Shown: positions 17,439-27,088, numbered from the stretch's first letter. The stretch: DNA of 64,000 bases from Alphaproteobacteria bacterium (GCA_017308475.1 JAFKEU010000007.1:1-64000), one strand, 5' to 3'. The notes: generated by a model from the letters alone, not told the origin. A program made the numbers and translations.

Positions 17439-19670
17439 ATGCTGCGCCTGCGTATCTTCCTGCTGTCCAGCGCTCTGGCGATGGGTGGGGGCTGGGCGCT
17501 GGCGCAGGCTGTCCCGGCGGTCGGCCCCACGCCCCGCCCGGCGCCGCAATCCCTTCCAAAGGGCCTGACCCGCCAGGGCGATGTGGTGATGATGCAACCC
17601 GTCGCCGAAACCGGTGCGGAGGCCGGCGACAATGACCTGAACGTCCGGCCCAGCCGGCTGCATGTGCTGAGCCCTGCCGACCACGACCTGTTCGCCCGCG
17701 CCTTCGATGCCGCGGCCCATGGCGACTGGGTAGCGGCGCGGGGCCTGGCGGCCCAGAGCCGGGGCAGCTCCGGGTCTGCGGCCACGGCGAGGCGGCTGCT
17801 GGAATGGCGCTATGCGATGGACCGGAACAGCGGTGCCAGCTTTGCCGAGATCGATGCGGTGATCCAAGACACCGCCGCAAAGGGCGCGGCGCAATGGCCG
17901 CTGACCGGCACGCTTCAGGCGCGGGCGGAACAGGCCCTGCCCGGCCCCGCCGATCCGAATGCCATGACGCCGGCCCGGATCGTCGCCTGGTTCCAGAACA
18001 GAAGCCCGAACACGAGCATCGGCAAGATCCGGCTGGGCGAGGCACTGGTCGCCACCGGAGAGGTATCGCGCGGCGCCCGGCTTATCCGCGCGGGCTGGGA
18101 GGGCGGCAGTTTCGATACCAACACCGAACTGGACATCATCCAGCGCGATGGTGCCCACATCACGCCCGCCGCCGACAAGGTGCGCCTGGAGAACCTTTTG
18201 TGGAGCGGCCAGGTCACCGCCGCCCGGCGGATGCTGTCGCGCGTCGGCGGCAGGGCGAACGAGATCGCGCAAGCGCGCATCGCCCTGCGCCTTGGCGTCA
18301 AGCGCGCGAGGAAGGAACTGGCCGCCGTCCACGGCTCGTCCGATCCCAGCCTGCTGTTCGACTGGTCCCACGCCCTTCGCATGGACGACCGCGACCGCGA
18401 GGCCCATGCCATGCTGCTGCGCGTGGAAGCCGCGCCGATGGTGCGTGACCACGCGGCGCGCTGGTGGGGCGAATGCAACGTCCAGGCACGCGACGCGCTG
18501 GCGGCCGGCGATCCGAAGACGGCCCTGGCCCTGGTGCGCCATTGCGGCTTCACCAACGGCGTGCATTTCGCCGAGCAGGAATTCCTGGCCGGCTTCATCG
18601 CCCTTCGCTTCCTGAAGGAGCCCAGGGCAGCGCTGGTGCATTTCCGCAAACTGGATGGCGGGGTGGCCCGGCCGATCAGCAAGGCCCGCGCACAATACTG
18701 GATGGGCCGCGCCTATGAGGCGATGGACCAGAATGGCAGGGCGCTGGTCCATTACCGGCAGGCCGCCACCTGGCCGGAAACCTTCTATGGCCAGATCGCG
18801 CTGGCCCATATCGCGCCCGATCCGGTTCTGCACCTGAGCGCCAGCGCAGTCGAGGCCGCGCCGCAGGCCATGGTCGAGGCCGGGCCGCTGATGAACGAGA
18901 TCAAGGTGCTGGCGGACCTGGGCCAGGCGGCGACGCTGCGCGGCTTTGTCGAACGCAGCGCCGAAGCCGATCCCAGCCCGGCGCATCTGAAACGGCTGAT
19001 GATGATGATGGTGGACTGGGGCTATCCGGAGATCGCGGTGCGCCTTGCCAAGAGCGCCAGCTATGACGGAACCACACTGCCGGTCTTCACCCACCCGGTG
19101 ATCCGGCTTCCAACCTATGCCGGACCGGGAACGGCGCCCGATCCGGCGCTGGTGCTGGGCCTGATCCGCCAGGAGACGGAGTTCAATCCCTTTGCGGTCA
19201 GCAGCGCGGGGGCCAGGGGTCTGATGCAGATGATGCCGGCCAGCGCGAAGCTGGCGGCCAAACAGGCCGGACTTGCATACCGACCGGAGGCGCTGCTGGA
19301 TGACACCGCTTACAACATGCAGCTCGGCATGACCGAGTATCGCGGCCACCTGGACCGCTATGGCGGTTCGCTGGTGCTGGCGGCGGCGTCCTACAACGCG
19401 GGGCCGGGCAATACGCGCAAATGGCTGGCGGCGGTGGGCGATCCGCGCGACGGCAGCGTCGATCCCATCGACTGGATCGAGCAGATCCCCTTTGGCGAGA
19501 CCCGCAATTATGTGCAGAGGGTGCTGGAGAACACCGAGGTCTATCGCGCCCGGCTGGCGGGCAAGGATGTGCCTCTGAAAATCCTGGACGACCTTTACGC
19601 GCCGTCACAGCCCAGGATGGCGGTGCTGACGGCGGGAGCCGGCGCACAGCCGGTGACGCGGGCCAACTAG
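17439..19670 (+). CDS. Soluble lytic murein transglycosylase
   Basis: Cleaves peptidoglycan glycan strands with formation of 1,6-anhydro ends. It has a signal peptide (first 25 residues, ending near WALAQA), a long alpha-helical superhelix of about 500 residues, and a C-terminal SLT domain. Catalytic Glu579 lies in LIRQETEFNP, followed by GARGLMQMMPASAK and SYNAGPGNTRKWL. 743 aa, somewhat longer than E. coli Slt70. The stop TAG shares its CTAG with the stop of the convergent Sel1 gene. Confidence 0.93.
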   Translation: MLRLRIFLLSSALAMGGGWALAQAVPAVGPTPRPAPQSLPKGLTRQGDVVMMQPVAETGAEAGDNDLNVRPSRLHVLSPADHDLFARAFDAAAHGDWVAARGLAAQSRGSSGSAATARRLLEWRYAMDRNSGASFAEIDAVIQDTAAKGAAQWPLTGTLQARAEQALPGPADPNAMTPARIVAWFQNRSPNTSIGKIRLGEALVATGEVSRGARLIRAGWEGGSFDTNTELDIIQRDGAHITPAADKVRLENLLWSGQVTAARRMLSRVGGRANEIAQARIALRLGVKRARKELAAVHGSSDPSLLFDWSHALRMDDRDREAHAMLLRVEAAPMVRDHAARWWGECNVQARDALAAGDPKTALALVRHCGFTNGVHFAEQEFLAGFIALRFLKEPRAALVHFRKLDGGVARPISKARAQYWMGRAYEAMDQNGRALVHYRQAATWPETFYGQIALAHIAPDPVLHLSASAVEAAPQAMVEAGPLMNEIKVLADLGQAATLRGFVERSAEADPSPAHLKRLMMMMVDWGYPEIAVRLAKSASYDGTTLPVFTHPVIRLPTYAGPGTAPDPALVLGLIRQETEFNPFAVSSAGARGLMQMMPASAKLAAKQAGLAYRPEALLDDTAYNMQLGMTEYRGHLDRYGGSLVLAAASYNAGPGNTRKWLAAVGDPRDGSVDPIDWIEQIPFGETRNYVQRVLENTEVYRARLAGKDVPLKILDDLYAPSQPRMAVLTAGAGAQPVTRAN

Positions 19671-19942
19671 GCCCGGCAGACGTTCAACCACTCGCGGGCG
19701 AGCTTCTGGGCTTCGGCGATCTGAGCAGGCGCCATCTCGGCGGCCAACTGGTTTCGCCAGCCCTTGGCGGCTTCCACGCCGCGCACCGCGGCGAGGTTGA
19801 ACCATTTGTGGGCGGCCACCAGGTCAACGCTCACGCCTTGGCCGGTCGAATAGGCCAGGCCAAGATTGTAGAGCGCGTCCGCCCGCCCCTCTGCTGCATC
19901 GCGCTCATATTGCGCCAGGCTATCCACATCGATGCACGCCAC
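19667..19942 (-). CDS. Short Sel1-repeat protein
   Basis: A 91-residue protein with one clear Sel1 repeat (ALYNLGLAYSTGQGVSVDLV plus AAHKWFNLAAVRGVEAA) and a C-terminal helix ending in WLNVCRA. Sel1 repeats form alpha/alpha solenoids used for protein contacts. No signal peptide is seen, so it is probably cytoplasmic. Such short single-repeat proteins are common in alphaproteobacteria and have no known role. Convergent with the transglycosylase gene; the two TAG stop codons sit on opposite strands of one CTAG. Confidence 0.8.
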   Translation of the reverse strand: MACIDVDSLAQYERDAAEGRADALYNLGLAYSTGQGVSVDLVAAHKWFNLAAVRGVEAAKGWRNQLAAEMAPAQIAEAQKLAREWLNVCRA

Positions 19943-20144
19943 AACACGTTCCCTCCATCAGGCGATCAAGCGAAGTCCCCTCCGCGTGCAGGGGGATGTT
20001 GCGCGGCAATAAGCTAAGACACGGTAAACCCGTCTTAGGCTTAATCCCCAGAAACCGTCGGGTATGGTGAATGATGTGCTAACGCGGGCAGTCCCACCGT
20101 CGCGGCCGGGCCAGCCGAACCAGGCCGGACGGGGAAAAATAGAG

Positions 20145-20885
20145 TTACCGTGCTCTCTGCCCGAAGAGATGCTTGCGTTCCTCGTCCGTGATCGGACGGC
20201 GCATTTCCGCCGCCAGGGCCTTGCCGCGTCGGACCGCAGGGCGTGCGCCGACCCGGTCGCGCCAGGCTAGCACGTTGGGGAACTCAACCAGCGGCACATG
20301 CTTGCCGGCGGACAGCACCCAACTCCAGCAAGCCATGTCGGCGATGGAATAGCTGCCGGCCAGGTATTTGCGGGTTGAAAGGCGCGTGTTCATCACTCCC
20401 AGCAGGCGATGGACCTCGTCGTTGTAGCGCTTCTTGGCGTAGGGAATTTTTTCGGGCGCGTAATTGTTGAAGTGATTGGCCTGGCCGGTCATGGGCCCAA
20501 GGCCCCCCACCTGCCAGAACAGCCATTCTTCAACCTGGACGCGGGCGCGCTCGGCCTGTGGATAGAATTTGCCGAACTTGCGGCCAAGATACTGGAGGAT
20601 GGCGCCGGATTCGAAGACCGAGATGGGCCGCCCGCCGGGGCCATCGGGATCGACGATGGCGGGCATCCGGTTGTTGGGCGAGATCTTGAGGAAGGCGGGG
20701 GCGAACTGCTCGCCCTTGCCGATGTCCACCGGGTGGACCTCATAGGGTATCCCCAGTTCTTCCAGCATGATCGAGATCTTGTGGCCGTTGGGGGTGGGCC
20801 AATAATAAAGCTGGATGGGCTTTGCGGGTTTTTTCGCCTTGGTGGCGGCTTTGCGGCGGGGCTTGCGGGCCTTCTTGCTGGCCAT
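20145..20885 (-). CDS. Glutathione S-transferase (YghU/Ure2p-like) with basic N-terminal tail
   Basis: Thioredoxin-fold domain IQLYYWPTPNGHKISIMLEE, the cis-Pro segment NNRMPAIVDPDG, and the glutathione-binding FESGAILQYLGRKFG. The second, helical domain has GGLGPMTGQANHFNNYAPE, characteristic of the YghU/YfcG group, which have disulfide-bond reductase activity. The first 23 residues (MASKKARKPRRKAATKAKK and on) are a Lys/Arg/Ala-rich extension not needed for the fold. A nearby gene at 21062 encodes a peptide made entirely of such repeats. 246 aa. The substrate is unknown. Confidence 0.9.
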   Translation of the reverse strand: MASKKARKPRRKAATKAKKPAKPIQLYYWPTPNGHKISIMLEELGIPYEVHPVDIGKGEQFAPAFLKISPNNRMPAIVDPDGPGGRPISVFESGAILQYLGRKFGKFYPQAERARVQVEEWLFWQVGGLGPMTGQANHFNNYAPEKIPYAKKRYNDEVHRLLGVMNTRLSTRKYLAGSYSIADMACWSWVLSAGKHVPLVEFPNVLAWRDRVGARPAVRRGKALAAEMRRPITDEERKHLFGQRAR

Positions 20886-20959
20886 GGGAGATGCCTTTGG
20901 TGCTTGCGGGCAAAGACATGGGACGCCGGGCGGCCAACGGCAAGGTCTAAAAGCAGCTT

Positions 20960-20988
20960 GGCCGCGGTACCCTCACGGGACCGCGGCC
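20960..20988 (-). terminator. Hairpin downstream of the Lys/Ala peptide gene
   Basis: GGCCGCGGT (20960-20968) pairs with ACCGCGGCC (20980-20988), with three more G-C pairs inside across one bulge. On the minus strand the hairpin is followed by AAGCTGCTTTTAG, a weak T-run. It lies 74 bp after the peptide stop and 74 bp before the GST start, so it may separate the two transcripts. Confidence 0.45.
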
Positions 20989-21061
20989 TTCGCTTTAATC
21001 ATCGGATACTCCCCGAGTGAATGGTCAGGGGACCCGAGAAAAAGTGACTGACTTACGTCAA

Positions 21062-21145
21062 TTACTTCTTCTTCTTGGCGGCCTTTTTCTTGGTCGCCTT
21101 CTTCTTGGTGGCCTTCTTCTTCGCGGCCTTCTTCTTCGCAGCCAT
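21062..21145 (-). CDS. 27-residue Lys/Ala-repeat peptide
   Basis: The frame reads MAAKKKAAKKKATKKK and continues with more (A/T)KKK and AAKKK units up to KKKK and a TAA stop. It contains only Met, Ala, Lys and Thr. A good ribosome-binding site (GAGGAG) stands 6 bases before the ATG. The composition resembles the C-terminal tails of histone-H1-like bacterial proteins and the end of TopA in this window, so binding to DNA or RNA is plausible. No globular domain can form. Function unknown; I take it as real because of the clean repeats, the RBS and the operator-like palindrome upstream. Confidence 0.65.
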   Translation of the reverse strand: MAAKKKAAKKKATKKKATKKKAAKKKK

Positions 21146-21208
21146 GTTGAACTCCTCTATCGTTTGTTCGGGTCTGAACGACTCGCGTCGCCCCCCCAAA
21201 ACGCAAAC

Positions 21209-21238
21209 AATATGAATTACTTGCATTTTGAAATGCAA
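21209..21238 (-). promoter_or_regulatory. Possible promoter with an 18-bp perfect palindrome (Lys/Ala peptide gene)
   Basis: TTGCATTTTGAAATGCAA (21221-21238) is a perfect inverted repeat. On the minus strand it contains a -35-like TTGCAT, followed after 18 bases by CATATT as a possible -10 (21214-21209). Transcription would start near 21202, about 57 bases before the peptide ATG. A palindrome covering the -35 and spacer is the usual place for a repressor site. The regulator is not known. Confidence 0.4.
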
Positions 21239-21330
21239 CTCTGCCTTGACTTTTGAAAAGCCCCGTTTCCGGTGAAATGCATGAAACCCCCATTTTACAA
21301 GGTCTAAATGCATCGTTCTGTACACGGATG

Positions 21331-21362
21331 AAAAACCGGCCGGGCGGGTGCCCCGGACCCGC
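21331..21362 (-). terminator. Intrinsic terminator after gatB
   Basis: On the minus strand GCGGGT pairs with ACCCGC (21362-21344) and is followed, after a CCGGCCGG run, by TTTTT (21335-21331). Between the gatB stop and this site there is a second inverted repeat, GATTCGCACA with TGTGCAATC. Together they probably end the gatCAB transcript and isolate the small peptide gene that follows. Confidence 0.5.
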
Positions 21363-21382
21363 GATTGCACATTTTGTGCGAA

Positions 21383-22900
21383 TCACCCCTCGTCGGGGAG
21401 GTTGAGTCGGACCTTGAGGGCGGCATTCACGGCAGCCGGATTCGCCTTGCCGCCGGTCTGGCGCATCACCTGACCGACGAACCAGGCGGCGAGCTTCGGC
21501 TTGGCCTTCACCTCTTCCACCTTGTCGGGGTTGGCGGCGATCACCGCCTCGATCGCCGCGTCGATGGCGCCGGTGTCGGTCACCTGCTTCATGCCGCGCG
21601 CCTCGACGATGGCCGCGCGGGGGTTGCCGGTGCGTTCGTTCCACTCGATGTCCAGGACATCCTTGGCAATCTTGCCGCTGATCAACCCTTCGGCGACCAT
21701 CGCGATGATGTCGGCATTGGCTTTCGGCGAGACCGGACCATCGGTGATGGAAAGGCCGGTCCTGTTCAGGCGGCCGAAATATTCGTTGTTCAGCCAGTTG
21801 GCCGCGGCTTTTGCCTCGGCTCCTGCGGCCAGCATCGCCTCGAAATAATCCGCGGTCTCGCGCTCGCCCACCAGGACCGAGGCGTCATAGGCCGACAGGC
21901 CCAGCTTCATCAGCCGCGCCTTCTTCTCGTCGGGCAGTTCGGGCAGGGATTTCCGGATCTCCTCCACCCAGGCCGGGTCGAGTTCCAGCGGCAACAAATC
22001 GGGATCGGGGAAATAGCGGTAGTCGTGCGCTTCTTCCTTGGAACGCATGGAGCGGGTTTCGCCCGCTTTGGCGTCGAACAGGCGCGTTTCCTGGACGACC
22101 GTGCCACCGCCCTCGATCAGTTCGACCTGGCGGCGCGCCTCGTATTCCACCGCCTGGGCGATGAAGCGCATGGAATTGACGTTCTTGATCTCGCAGCGGG
22201 TCCCCAGCGTCCGGAACGAGCCGGTGCGGCGGAACTCTTCGTACCCGCCCACCTTGCAGACCGAGACATTGACGTCGGCACGCATGGAGCCTTCGTCCAT
22301 ATTGCCGTCGCAGGTGCCCAGATAACGCACGATGGCCCGCAATTTTTTCAGGAAAGCCGCGGCTTCCTCGGACGAGCGCATGTGCGGCCTGGTGACGATC
22401 TCCATCAGGGCGATGCCCGAACGGTTCAGGTCGACATAGGAATTGTCGGGATGCTGGTCGTGCAGGCTCTTGCCGGCATCCTGCTCCAGATGCAGGCGCT
22501 CGATCCCCACCCTTATCGTTTCCCCGTCCTTCAGGTCGATCAGCACCTCGCCCTCACCCACGATGGGGTTCTTGTACTGGCTGATCTGATAGCCCTGGGG
22601 CAGGTCGGGATAGAAATAATTCTTCCGGTCGAAGATCGAATTGAGGTTGATCTGCGCCTTCAGGCCCAGGCCGGTGCGGACTGCCTGCTCGACGCATTTC
22701 TCGTTGATCACCGGCAGCATGCCGGGGAATCCGGCGTCAATGAAGCTGACCTGGCTGTTGGGATCGGCTCCGAAACGGGTCGAAGCGCCGGAAAACAGCT
22801 TGGATTCGGAGAGGACCTGGGCATGAACCTCCATGCCGATCACGATCTCCCAATCGCCGGTCTCGCCCTTGATCGTCTTGTCTTTCACGGAAGCGCTCAT
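21383..22900 (-). CDS. gatB: Asp-tRNA(Asn)/Glu-tRNA(Gln) amidotransferase subunit B
   Basis: The tRNA-binding and kinase-like subunit of the GatCAB amidotransferase, which converts misacylated Glu-tRNA(Gln) and Asp-tRNA(Asn) to the correct forms. It contains [20 protein letters not shown] and the [13 protein letters not shown] segment, with a C-terminal YqeY-like domain. I choose the ATG at 22900, which overlaps the gatA stop as ATGA (505 aa). A start four codons upstream is possible. The presence of GatCAB implies glutaminyl- and/or asparaginyl-tRNA is made indirectly. Confidence 0.95.
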   Translation of the reverse strand: MSASVKDKTIKGETGDWEIVIGMEVHAQVLSESKLFSGASTRFGADPNSQVSFIDAGFPGMLPVINEKCVEQAVRTGLGLKAQINLNSIFDRKNYFYPDLPQGYQISQYKNPIVGEGEVLIDLKDGETIRVGIERLHLEQDAGKSLHDQHPDNSYVDLNRSGIALMEIVTRPHMRSSEEAAAFLKKLRAIVRYLGTCDGNMDEGSMRADVNVSVCKVGGYEEFRRTGSFRTLGTRCEIKNVNSMRFIAQAVEYEARRQVELIEGGGTVVQETRLFDAKAGETRSMRSKEEAHDYRYFPDPDLLPLELDPAWVEEIRKSLPELPDEKKARLMKLGLSAYDASVLVGERETADYFEAMLAAGAEAKAAANWLNNEYFGRLNRTGLSITDGPVSPKANADIIAMVAEGLISGKIAKDVLDIEWNERTGNPRAAIVEARGMKQVTDTGAIDAAIEAVIAANPDKVEEVKAKPKLAAWFVGQVMRQTGGKANPAAVNAALKVRLNLPDEG

Positions 22901-24396
22901 GCGGACCACCATCTGGCCGGGCTGTGCTGAAAATCGGCGGCCTCTTCGACCGCGCGCGCGGCGCGCAGGAGCGTGCCTTCATCGAACGCCTTGCCGATCA
23001 GCTGAAGCCCCAGCGGCAGGCCGTTTGCGGTCAGGCCGGCCGGCACAGAGATGCCGGGAAGGCCCGCCAGGTTCACGGTCACGGTGAAGACGTCGTTCAG
23101 GTACATCTGGACCGGATCGGCGGTCTTGGAACCCACGGCGAAGGCCGGACCGGGCGTGGCCGGAGTCAGGAGCACGTCGCATTTCTCGAAGGCTTCCGTA
23201 AAGTCGCGCGCGATCAGGGTGCGCAGCTTCTGGGCCCGGGCGTAATAGGCGTCGTAATAGCCGGCCGACAGCACATAAGTGCCGATCAGCACGCGACGCT
23301 GGACCTCGGCGCCGAAGCCCTCGCCGCGGCTGCGCTCATAAAGGTCGACCACGTCATGCGGACCTTCGGCGCGGTGGCCAAACCGGACGCCGTCATAGCG
23401 GGCCAGGTTCGACGACGCCTCCGCGGGGGCGACGATATAGTAAGTTGGTAGCGCATATTTGGTGTGGGGCAGCGAAACATCGACAATTTCGGCGCCCTGG
23501 GCCTTCAGCCATTCGGCGCCCTTGGACCAGAGTGCGTCGATCTCGGCCGGGGCGCCGTCGATGCGGTACTCCCTGGGGATGCCCACGCGCAGGCCCTTGA
23601 CGGAGCCTTCCATGAGCTTTTCGTAGTCGGGAACCGGCAGATCGACGCTGGTGGAATCCTTCCGGTCCACGCCGGCCATGGTCTTCAGCATGATGGCGGC
23701 GTCCTTGACCGTCTTGGTCATGGGACCGGCCTGATCCAACGAAGATGCGAACGCCACAATCCCGAAGCGCGAGCAGCGGCCATAGGTGGGCTTCATGCCG
23801 ACCCGGCCGGTGACGGCAGCGGGCTGGCGGATGGAACCGCCCGTATCGGTGCCGGTAGCGGCCAGGCACAGATCGGCAGCCACCGCCGCGGCGCTGCCGC
23901 CGGACGAGCCGCCCGGCACCAGGTTGGCGTTGGAATTGGAGGCGCGCCAGGGATTGAAGACCGGTCCGAAAAAACTGGTCTCGTTGGACGAGCCCATCGC
24001 GAATTCGTCCAGGTTGGTCTTGCCCAGCATCACCGCGCCCGCGTCCCAGAGGTTCTGGGTGACGGTGGATTCGTAAGGCGGCACGAAATTGCCAAGGATG
24101 CGCGACGCGGCAGTGGTGCGCACGCCCTTCGTGCAGAACAGGTCCTTGATCGCCAGCGGCAGGCCTTCCAGTGCCCCGGCCTCGCCCCGGGCTATGCGGC
24201 GGTCGGAAGCGTCGGCCATCGCCAACGCCTGTTCGCCCGCCTCGGTGATGAAGGCGTTGAGGGGACGCGCCGCCTGGATCGCGGAAACAAAAGCGCCGGT
24301 CAGCTCTTTCGAGGAGATTTTCTTTGCCCGCAGCGCGTCGCGCGCTTCGGCCAAAGTCATCGATGCAAGACTCGTCGGCTTGGTCGGATCGGACAT
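22897..24396 (-). CDS. gatA: Asp-tRNA(Asn)/Glu-tRNA(Gln) amidotransferase subunit A
   Basis: The glutaminase subunit of GatCAB, of the amidase signature family. The Ser-cis-Ser-Lys triad is visible: Lys in [11 protein letters not shown], and the Ser residues in [17 protein letters not shown] and [12 protein letters not shown]. 499 aa. Its start shares one base with the gatC stop (TAATG) and its stop overlaps gatB (ATGA), so the three subunits are translationally coupled. Confidence 0.96.
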   Translation of the reverse strand: MSDPTKPTSLASMTLAEARDALRAKKISSKELTGAFVSAIQAARPLNAFITEAGEQALAMADASDRRIARGEAGALEGLPLAIKDLFCTKGVRTTAASRILGNFVPPYESTVTQNLWDAGAVMLGKTNLDEFAMGSSNETSFFGPVFNPWRASNSNANLVPGGSSGGSAAAVAADLCLAATGTDTGGSIRQPAAVTGRVGMKPTYGRCSRFGIVAFASSLDQAGPMTKTVKDAAIMLKTMAGVDRKDSTSVDLPVPDYEKLMEGSVKGLRVGIPREYRIDGAPAEIDALWSKGAEWLKAQGAEIVDVSLPHTKYALPTYYIVAPAEASSNLARYDGVRFGHRAEGPHDVVDLYERSRGEGFGAEVQRRVLIGTYVLSAGYYDAYYARAQKLRTLIARDFTEAFEKCDVLLTPATPGPAFAVGSKTADPVQMYLNDVFTVTVNLAGLPGISVPAGLTANGLPLGLQLIGKAFDEGTLLRAARAVEEAADFQHSPARWWSA

Positions 24397-24683
24397 TACT
24401 CTACCACCTTGGGCACGATGAAGAAGTGATCCTCGCCTTCGGGGGCGTTGATCATCAGGTCATCCGCCTTGCCGCCGTCGGTTACTTCGTCCATGCGCCA
24501 TTTCAGCTTCTGGGCGACCACGCTGGTCATGGCGGGCACCCCCTCCACATCCACTTCGCCCAGCATCTCGACCCACTGGAAGATGCCGTTCAGCTCGGCA
24601 GCCAAGGGCTCAAGCCGCGTTTCCGGCACGGCGATCCGGGCAAGGCGGGCAATGCGGCGCACGGTGTCCTTGTCGACGGACAT
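24396..24683 (-). CDS. gatC: Asp-tRNA(Asn)/Glu-tRNA(Gln) amidotransferase subunit C
   Basis: Small subunit that wraps around GatA and stabilises the complex. Starts [20 protein letters not shown], includes [20 protein letters not shown] and ends [16 protein letters not shown], all typical. 95 aa. First gene of the gatCAB transcript, divergent from ruvX with about 100 bp between them. Confidence 0.95.
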   Translation of the reverse strand: MSVDKDTVRRIARLARIAVPETRLEPLAAELNGIFQWVEMLGEVDVEGVPAMTSVVAQKLKWRMDEVTDGGKADDLMINAPEGEDHFFIVPKVVE

Positions 24684-24784
24684 GAAGGTTCCTGCTGTGT
24701 TAGATAGGTGCCCGTTGCTAGCAACCCGGGGGCCAGCCTGGCAAGGGAAAGACTGGCAGGCGAAAGGCGGGAGGGTTCTGGGGT

Positions 24785-25255
24785 TTGGGGGTCGTGGCGC
24801 TGGAAGAGCTGAGCCTGCCGCCCGGGCTGAGGCTTTTGGGCCTGGACTTGGGGGAAAAGACCATCGGGCTGGCGCTGTCGGACCGGCTGTTGTCTGTTGC
24901 CACTCCCTACAAGACCCTGAAACGGGGCAAGTTCGGCGTCGATGCCCCGATTTTGGACCATATAATAAGTGTGGAGGGCGTGGGCGGCCTGGTAGTGGGC
25001 CTGCCCCTCAACATGGACGGGTCGGACGGGCCATCCGCCCAGTCGGCCCGGGCCTTCGGCCGCAACTGGGCGGCGCGCAGCCCCCTGCCCGTCTGCTTCC
25101 AGGATGAGCGGCTTTCCACCAGCGCGGTGACCCGCACCCTGATCGAGGCCAATGCGTCGCGCCGCCGCCGGGGCGAAGTGGTGGACAAGGTGGCTGCCGC
25201 CTACATTCTGCAGGGCGCGCTGGACCGGCTGCGGCACCTGAGGGGCAGGCCGTGA
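24785..25255 (+). CDS. ruvX: Putative pre-16S rRNA nuclease YqgF (RuvX)
   Basis: An RNase-H-fold protein needed for 16S rRNA 5'-end maturation in E. coli. It has GLDLGEKTIGLALSD (first catalytic Asp), VGLPLNMDGSDG, CFQDERLSTSAVTR and VDKVAAAYILQGALD (last Asp). The first possible start is TTG 24785 with GGAGGG about 10 bases upstream; GTG 24794 is an alternative. 156 aa. gatCAB divergent from ruvX is a conserved alphaproteobacterial arrangement. Confidence 0.93.
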   Translation: MGVVALEELSLPPGLRLLGLDLGEKTIGLALSDRLLSVATPYKTLKRGKFGVDAPILDHIISVEGVGGLVVGLPLNMDGSDGPSAQSARAFGRNWAARSPLPVCFQDERLSTSAVTRTLIEANASRRRRGEVVDKVAAAYILQGALDRLRHLRGRP

Positions 25256-25388
25256 GAGATGATGGTTCTTTCTGCTCACGCCGGTCGCGCTGCGCGCGCC
25301 CGCTCCGCGGGGGCGGCCGACTCCGGCCGGGGCGCGGTCGCGCCCGTTTGGCATCCAGCCTTGCACATGCATCGGCGAGAAATTTCAA

Positions 25389-26669
25389 ATGAAAGATGAT
25401 GCATCGCCTGCCCGGTTTCTCTGGCTGCCGCCAGGTCTGCGCCCGCCGGTGGCGATGGAATGGCGCCAGGAGCGCATCCTGCTGCTGGTCGGCGCGGCGG
25501 CCTTCTTTGCCGGCTATGACCAGAATGTCTTCGGCTTCGCCATTCCCCAGATCCAGGCCAGCCTGCACATCCCCGAGAACCAGGTCGGGCTAACCGTCAG
25601 CTATTTCCGCATCGCCGCGATTTTCGCGCTGGCGATCGCCGCCAGCGCCGATCTGGTCGGACGGCGGCGGCTTCTGCTGGTGACGCTGTTCGGTCAGGGC
25701 TTCTTCACCCTGCTGACGGCGTTCGCACCCGACTACACCAGCTTTGTATGGGCGCAATTTCTCACCCGCGTGTTCGGCTATGCCGAGGAGATGCTCTGTT
25801 ATGTGGTGATCGCCGAGGAAATGGCCGCCGGCGCGCGCGGCTGGGCCAACGGCACCATCGCCTCGCTGTTCTATGTCGGGGCGGGGATCGCTTCGCTGCT
25901 CTTCGCTGCCGTCACCATCCTGCCCTATGGCTGGCGCTCGCTCTATGCCATCGGCGCCACTGCCATTTTCCTGGTGGCATGGCTGCGGCGGCGGCTGCCC
26001 GAGACGCAGCGTTTCGCCGCGCAGGAACGCAGCCAGAGGACCATGTCGCGGACAGCGGAGACGCTGTCGCTGTTAAGGGATCTGGTGCGCGAATATCCCT
26101 GGCGCATCCTGACTGTGCTGGTGGCGGCGGGCAGCTTCGGCTTCGCGATTGCGGCGGCGACGGTCTTGCAGTCCAAATATCTGCAGAGCTTCTATGGCTA
26201 CGCCCCCTGGCAGGCGACCGCTGTCACCATACCCGGCGGGCTGATCGGCCTGGCCCTTGCCATTACGGCGGGCCGTTTGTCGGACCGCTGGGGCAGGAAG
26301 CCGATGGCGCTGGGAATCATATCGCTGGCCGCGGTCTGCTTTTTCCTGTTCTACGGCGGGGCGCCGGGCTGGGCCGTGCCGCTTTTGTGGATACTGGCCT
26401 TTTTCGGCTTTTTCTCCGGCGATGCGCTGATTGCGGGGTTTGCATTGGAGATCGTGCCGACGCACTATCGCTCCACGGTTTCGGGGCTGAGATATGTGAC
26501 CGAGATCGGCATGGGAGCCGGTGCGCTCGCGATGGAAGGCGTGCTGTTCGACCGCTTCGGTGCCCATGGCCCGGCGATCCAGCTTCTGCTGGCGCCCGTT
26601 GTCGTCACGCTGATCGCCATCCTTTTCCTGCCTGAACCGGCGGGGAAAACGCTGGAGGAAATGGCATGA
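25389..26669 (+). CDS. MFS transporter
   Basis: A major facilitator with about 12 transmembrane helices. The motif-A loop is ADLVGRRRLLLVTLFG between helices 2 and 3, repeated as GRLSDRWGRKPMAL in the second half. The first 25 residues are a Pro-rich cytoplasmic tail. The nearest look is to sugar/metabolite porters (metabolite:H+ symporter type), but no substrate can be named. 426 aa. Its stop codon overlaps the ATG of a secreted Cys-protein (ATGA), so the two are co-expressed. The pair interrupts the usual ruvX-pyrB neighbourhood. Confidence 0.85.
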   Translation: MKDDASPARFLWLPPGLRPPVAMEWRQERILLLVGAAAFFAGYDQNVFGFAIPQIQASLHIPENQVGLTVSYFRIAAIFALAIAASADLVGRRRLLLVTLFGQGFFTLLTAFAPDYTSFVWAQFLTRVFGYAEEMLCYVVIAEEMAAGARGWANGTIASLFYVGAGIASLLFAAVTILPYGWRSLYAIGATAIFLVAWLRRRLPETQRFAAQERSQRTMSRTAETLSLLRDLVREYPWRILTVLVAAGSFGFAIAAATVLQSKYLQSFYGYAPWQATAVTIPGGLIGLALAITAGRLSDRWGRKPMALGIISLAAVCFFLFYGGAPGWAVPLLWILAFFGFFSGDALIAGFALEIVPTHYRSTVSGLRYVTEIGMGAGALAMEGVLFDRFGAHGPAIQLLLAPVVVTLIAILFLPEPAGKTLEEMA

Positions 26670-27061
26670 AACTGCTGGCTGCGCTGCCGCTATTGCTGCT
26701 GGCCCTGGGCTTTGCCACCCATGCGATGGCGCAGACCTGCAAGCGCAGTGACGCCGTCACGGACAAGTGCAGCACGGTGACGGGCAGCCTGGGGCTGACG
26801 CGCGGCGTGGGTGTGACGCTGGACACCGACGACGGCAAGCGCGTTCTGATCAAGGCGCCGCCCGACAGCAATGCCGATATCCCGCCCGCGGTAATGCAGA
26901 ACTGGCTTTACTGGCAGTCCAAAACGGGGCGGATGGATACCCGCATCAAGGGCCGCTATGAGATCTGTCCCCTGCCCGGCGGCCAGGAAGGTGAATTTGC
27001 CTGCATCAACAGCGGCTCGCACATCACGGCGGACAAGTCGCCGCCGGATGCCTCCGAATAG
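26666..27061 (+). CDS. Secreted four-cysteine protein of unknown function
   Basis: 131 residues with a clear Sec signal peptide (MKLLAALPLLLLALGFATHA, cleavage after AMA at residue 22). The mature part has four Cys (25, 35, 101, 113), likely two disulfides. The middle (VGVTLDTDDGKRVLIKAPPD) looks like beta strands, and YEICPLPGGQEGEFACINSG near the end resembles a small OB-like or SH3-like closure, but no family was recognised. It is translationally coupled to the MFS transporter before it, so it may act as a periplasmic partner or simply share its regulation. Confidence 0.72.
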   Translation: MKLLAALPLLLLALGFATHAMAQTCKRSDAVTDKCSTVTGSLGLTRGVGVTLDTDDGKRVLIKAPPDSNADIPPAVMQNWLYWQSKTGRMDTRIKGRYEICPLPGGQEGEFACINSGSHITADKSPPDASE

Positions 27062-27088
27062 CGCCCACACAGGATTAACCACGGGTGC

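Noticed and set aside
21146..21382. Upstream 75-codon extension of the Lys/Ala peptide
   Set aside because: The frame is open back to 21370 but it crosses the gatB terminator and the palindrome, and the ribosome-binding site points to the ATG at 21145.
25256..25388. A fifth nested-hairpin element between ruvX and the MFS gene
   Set aside because: Several short GC palindromes are present but they do not build the outer-stem design of the other elements; at this GC content they may be chance.
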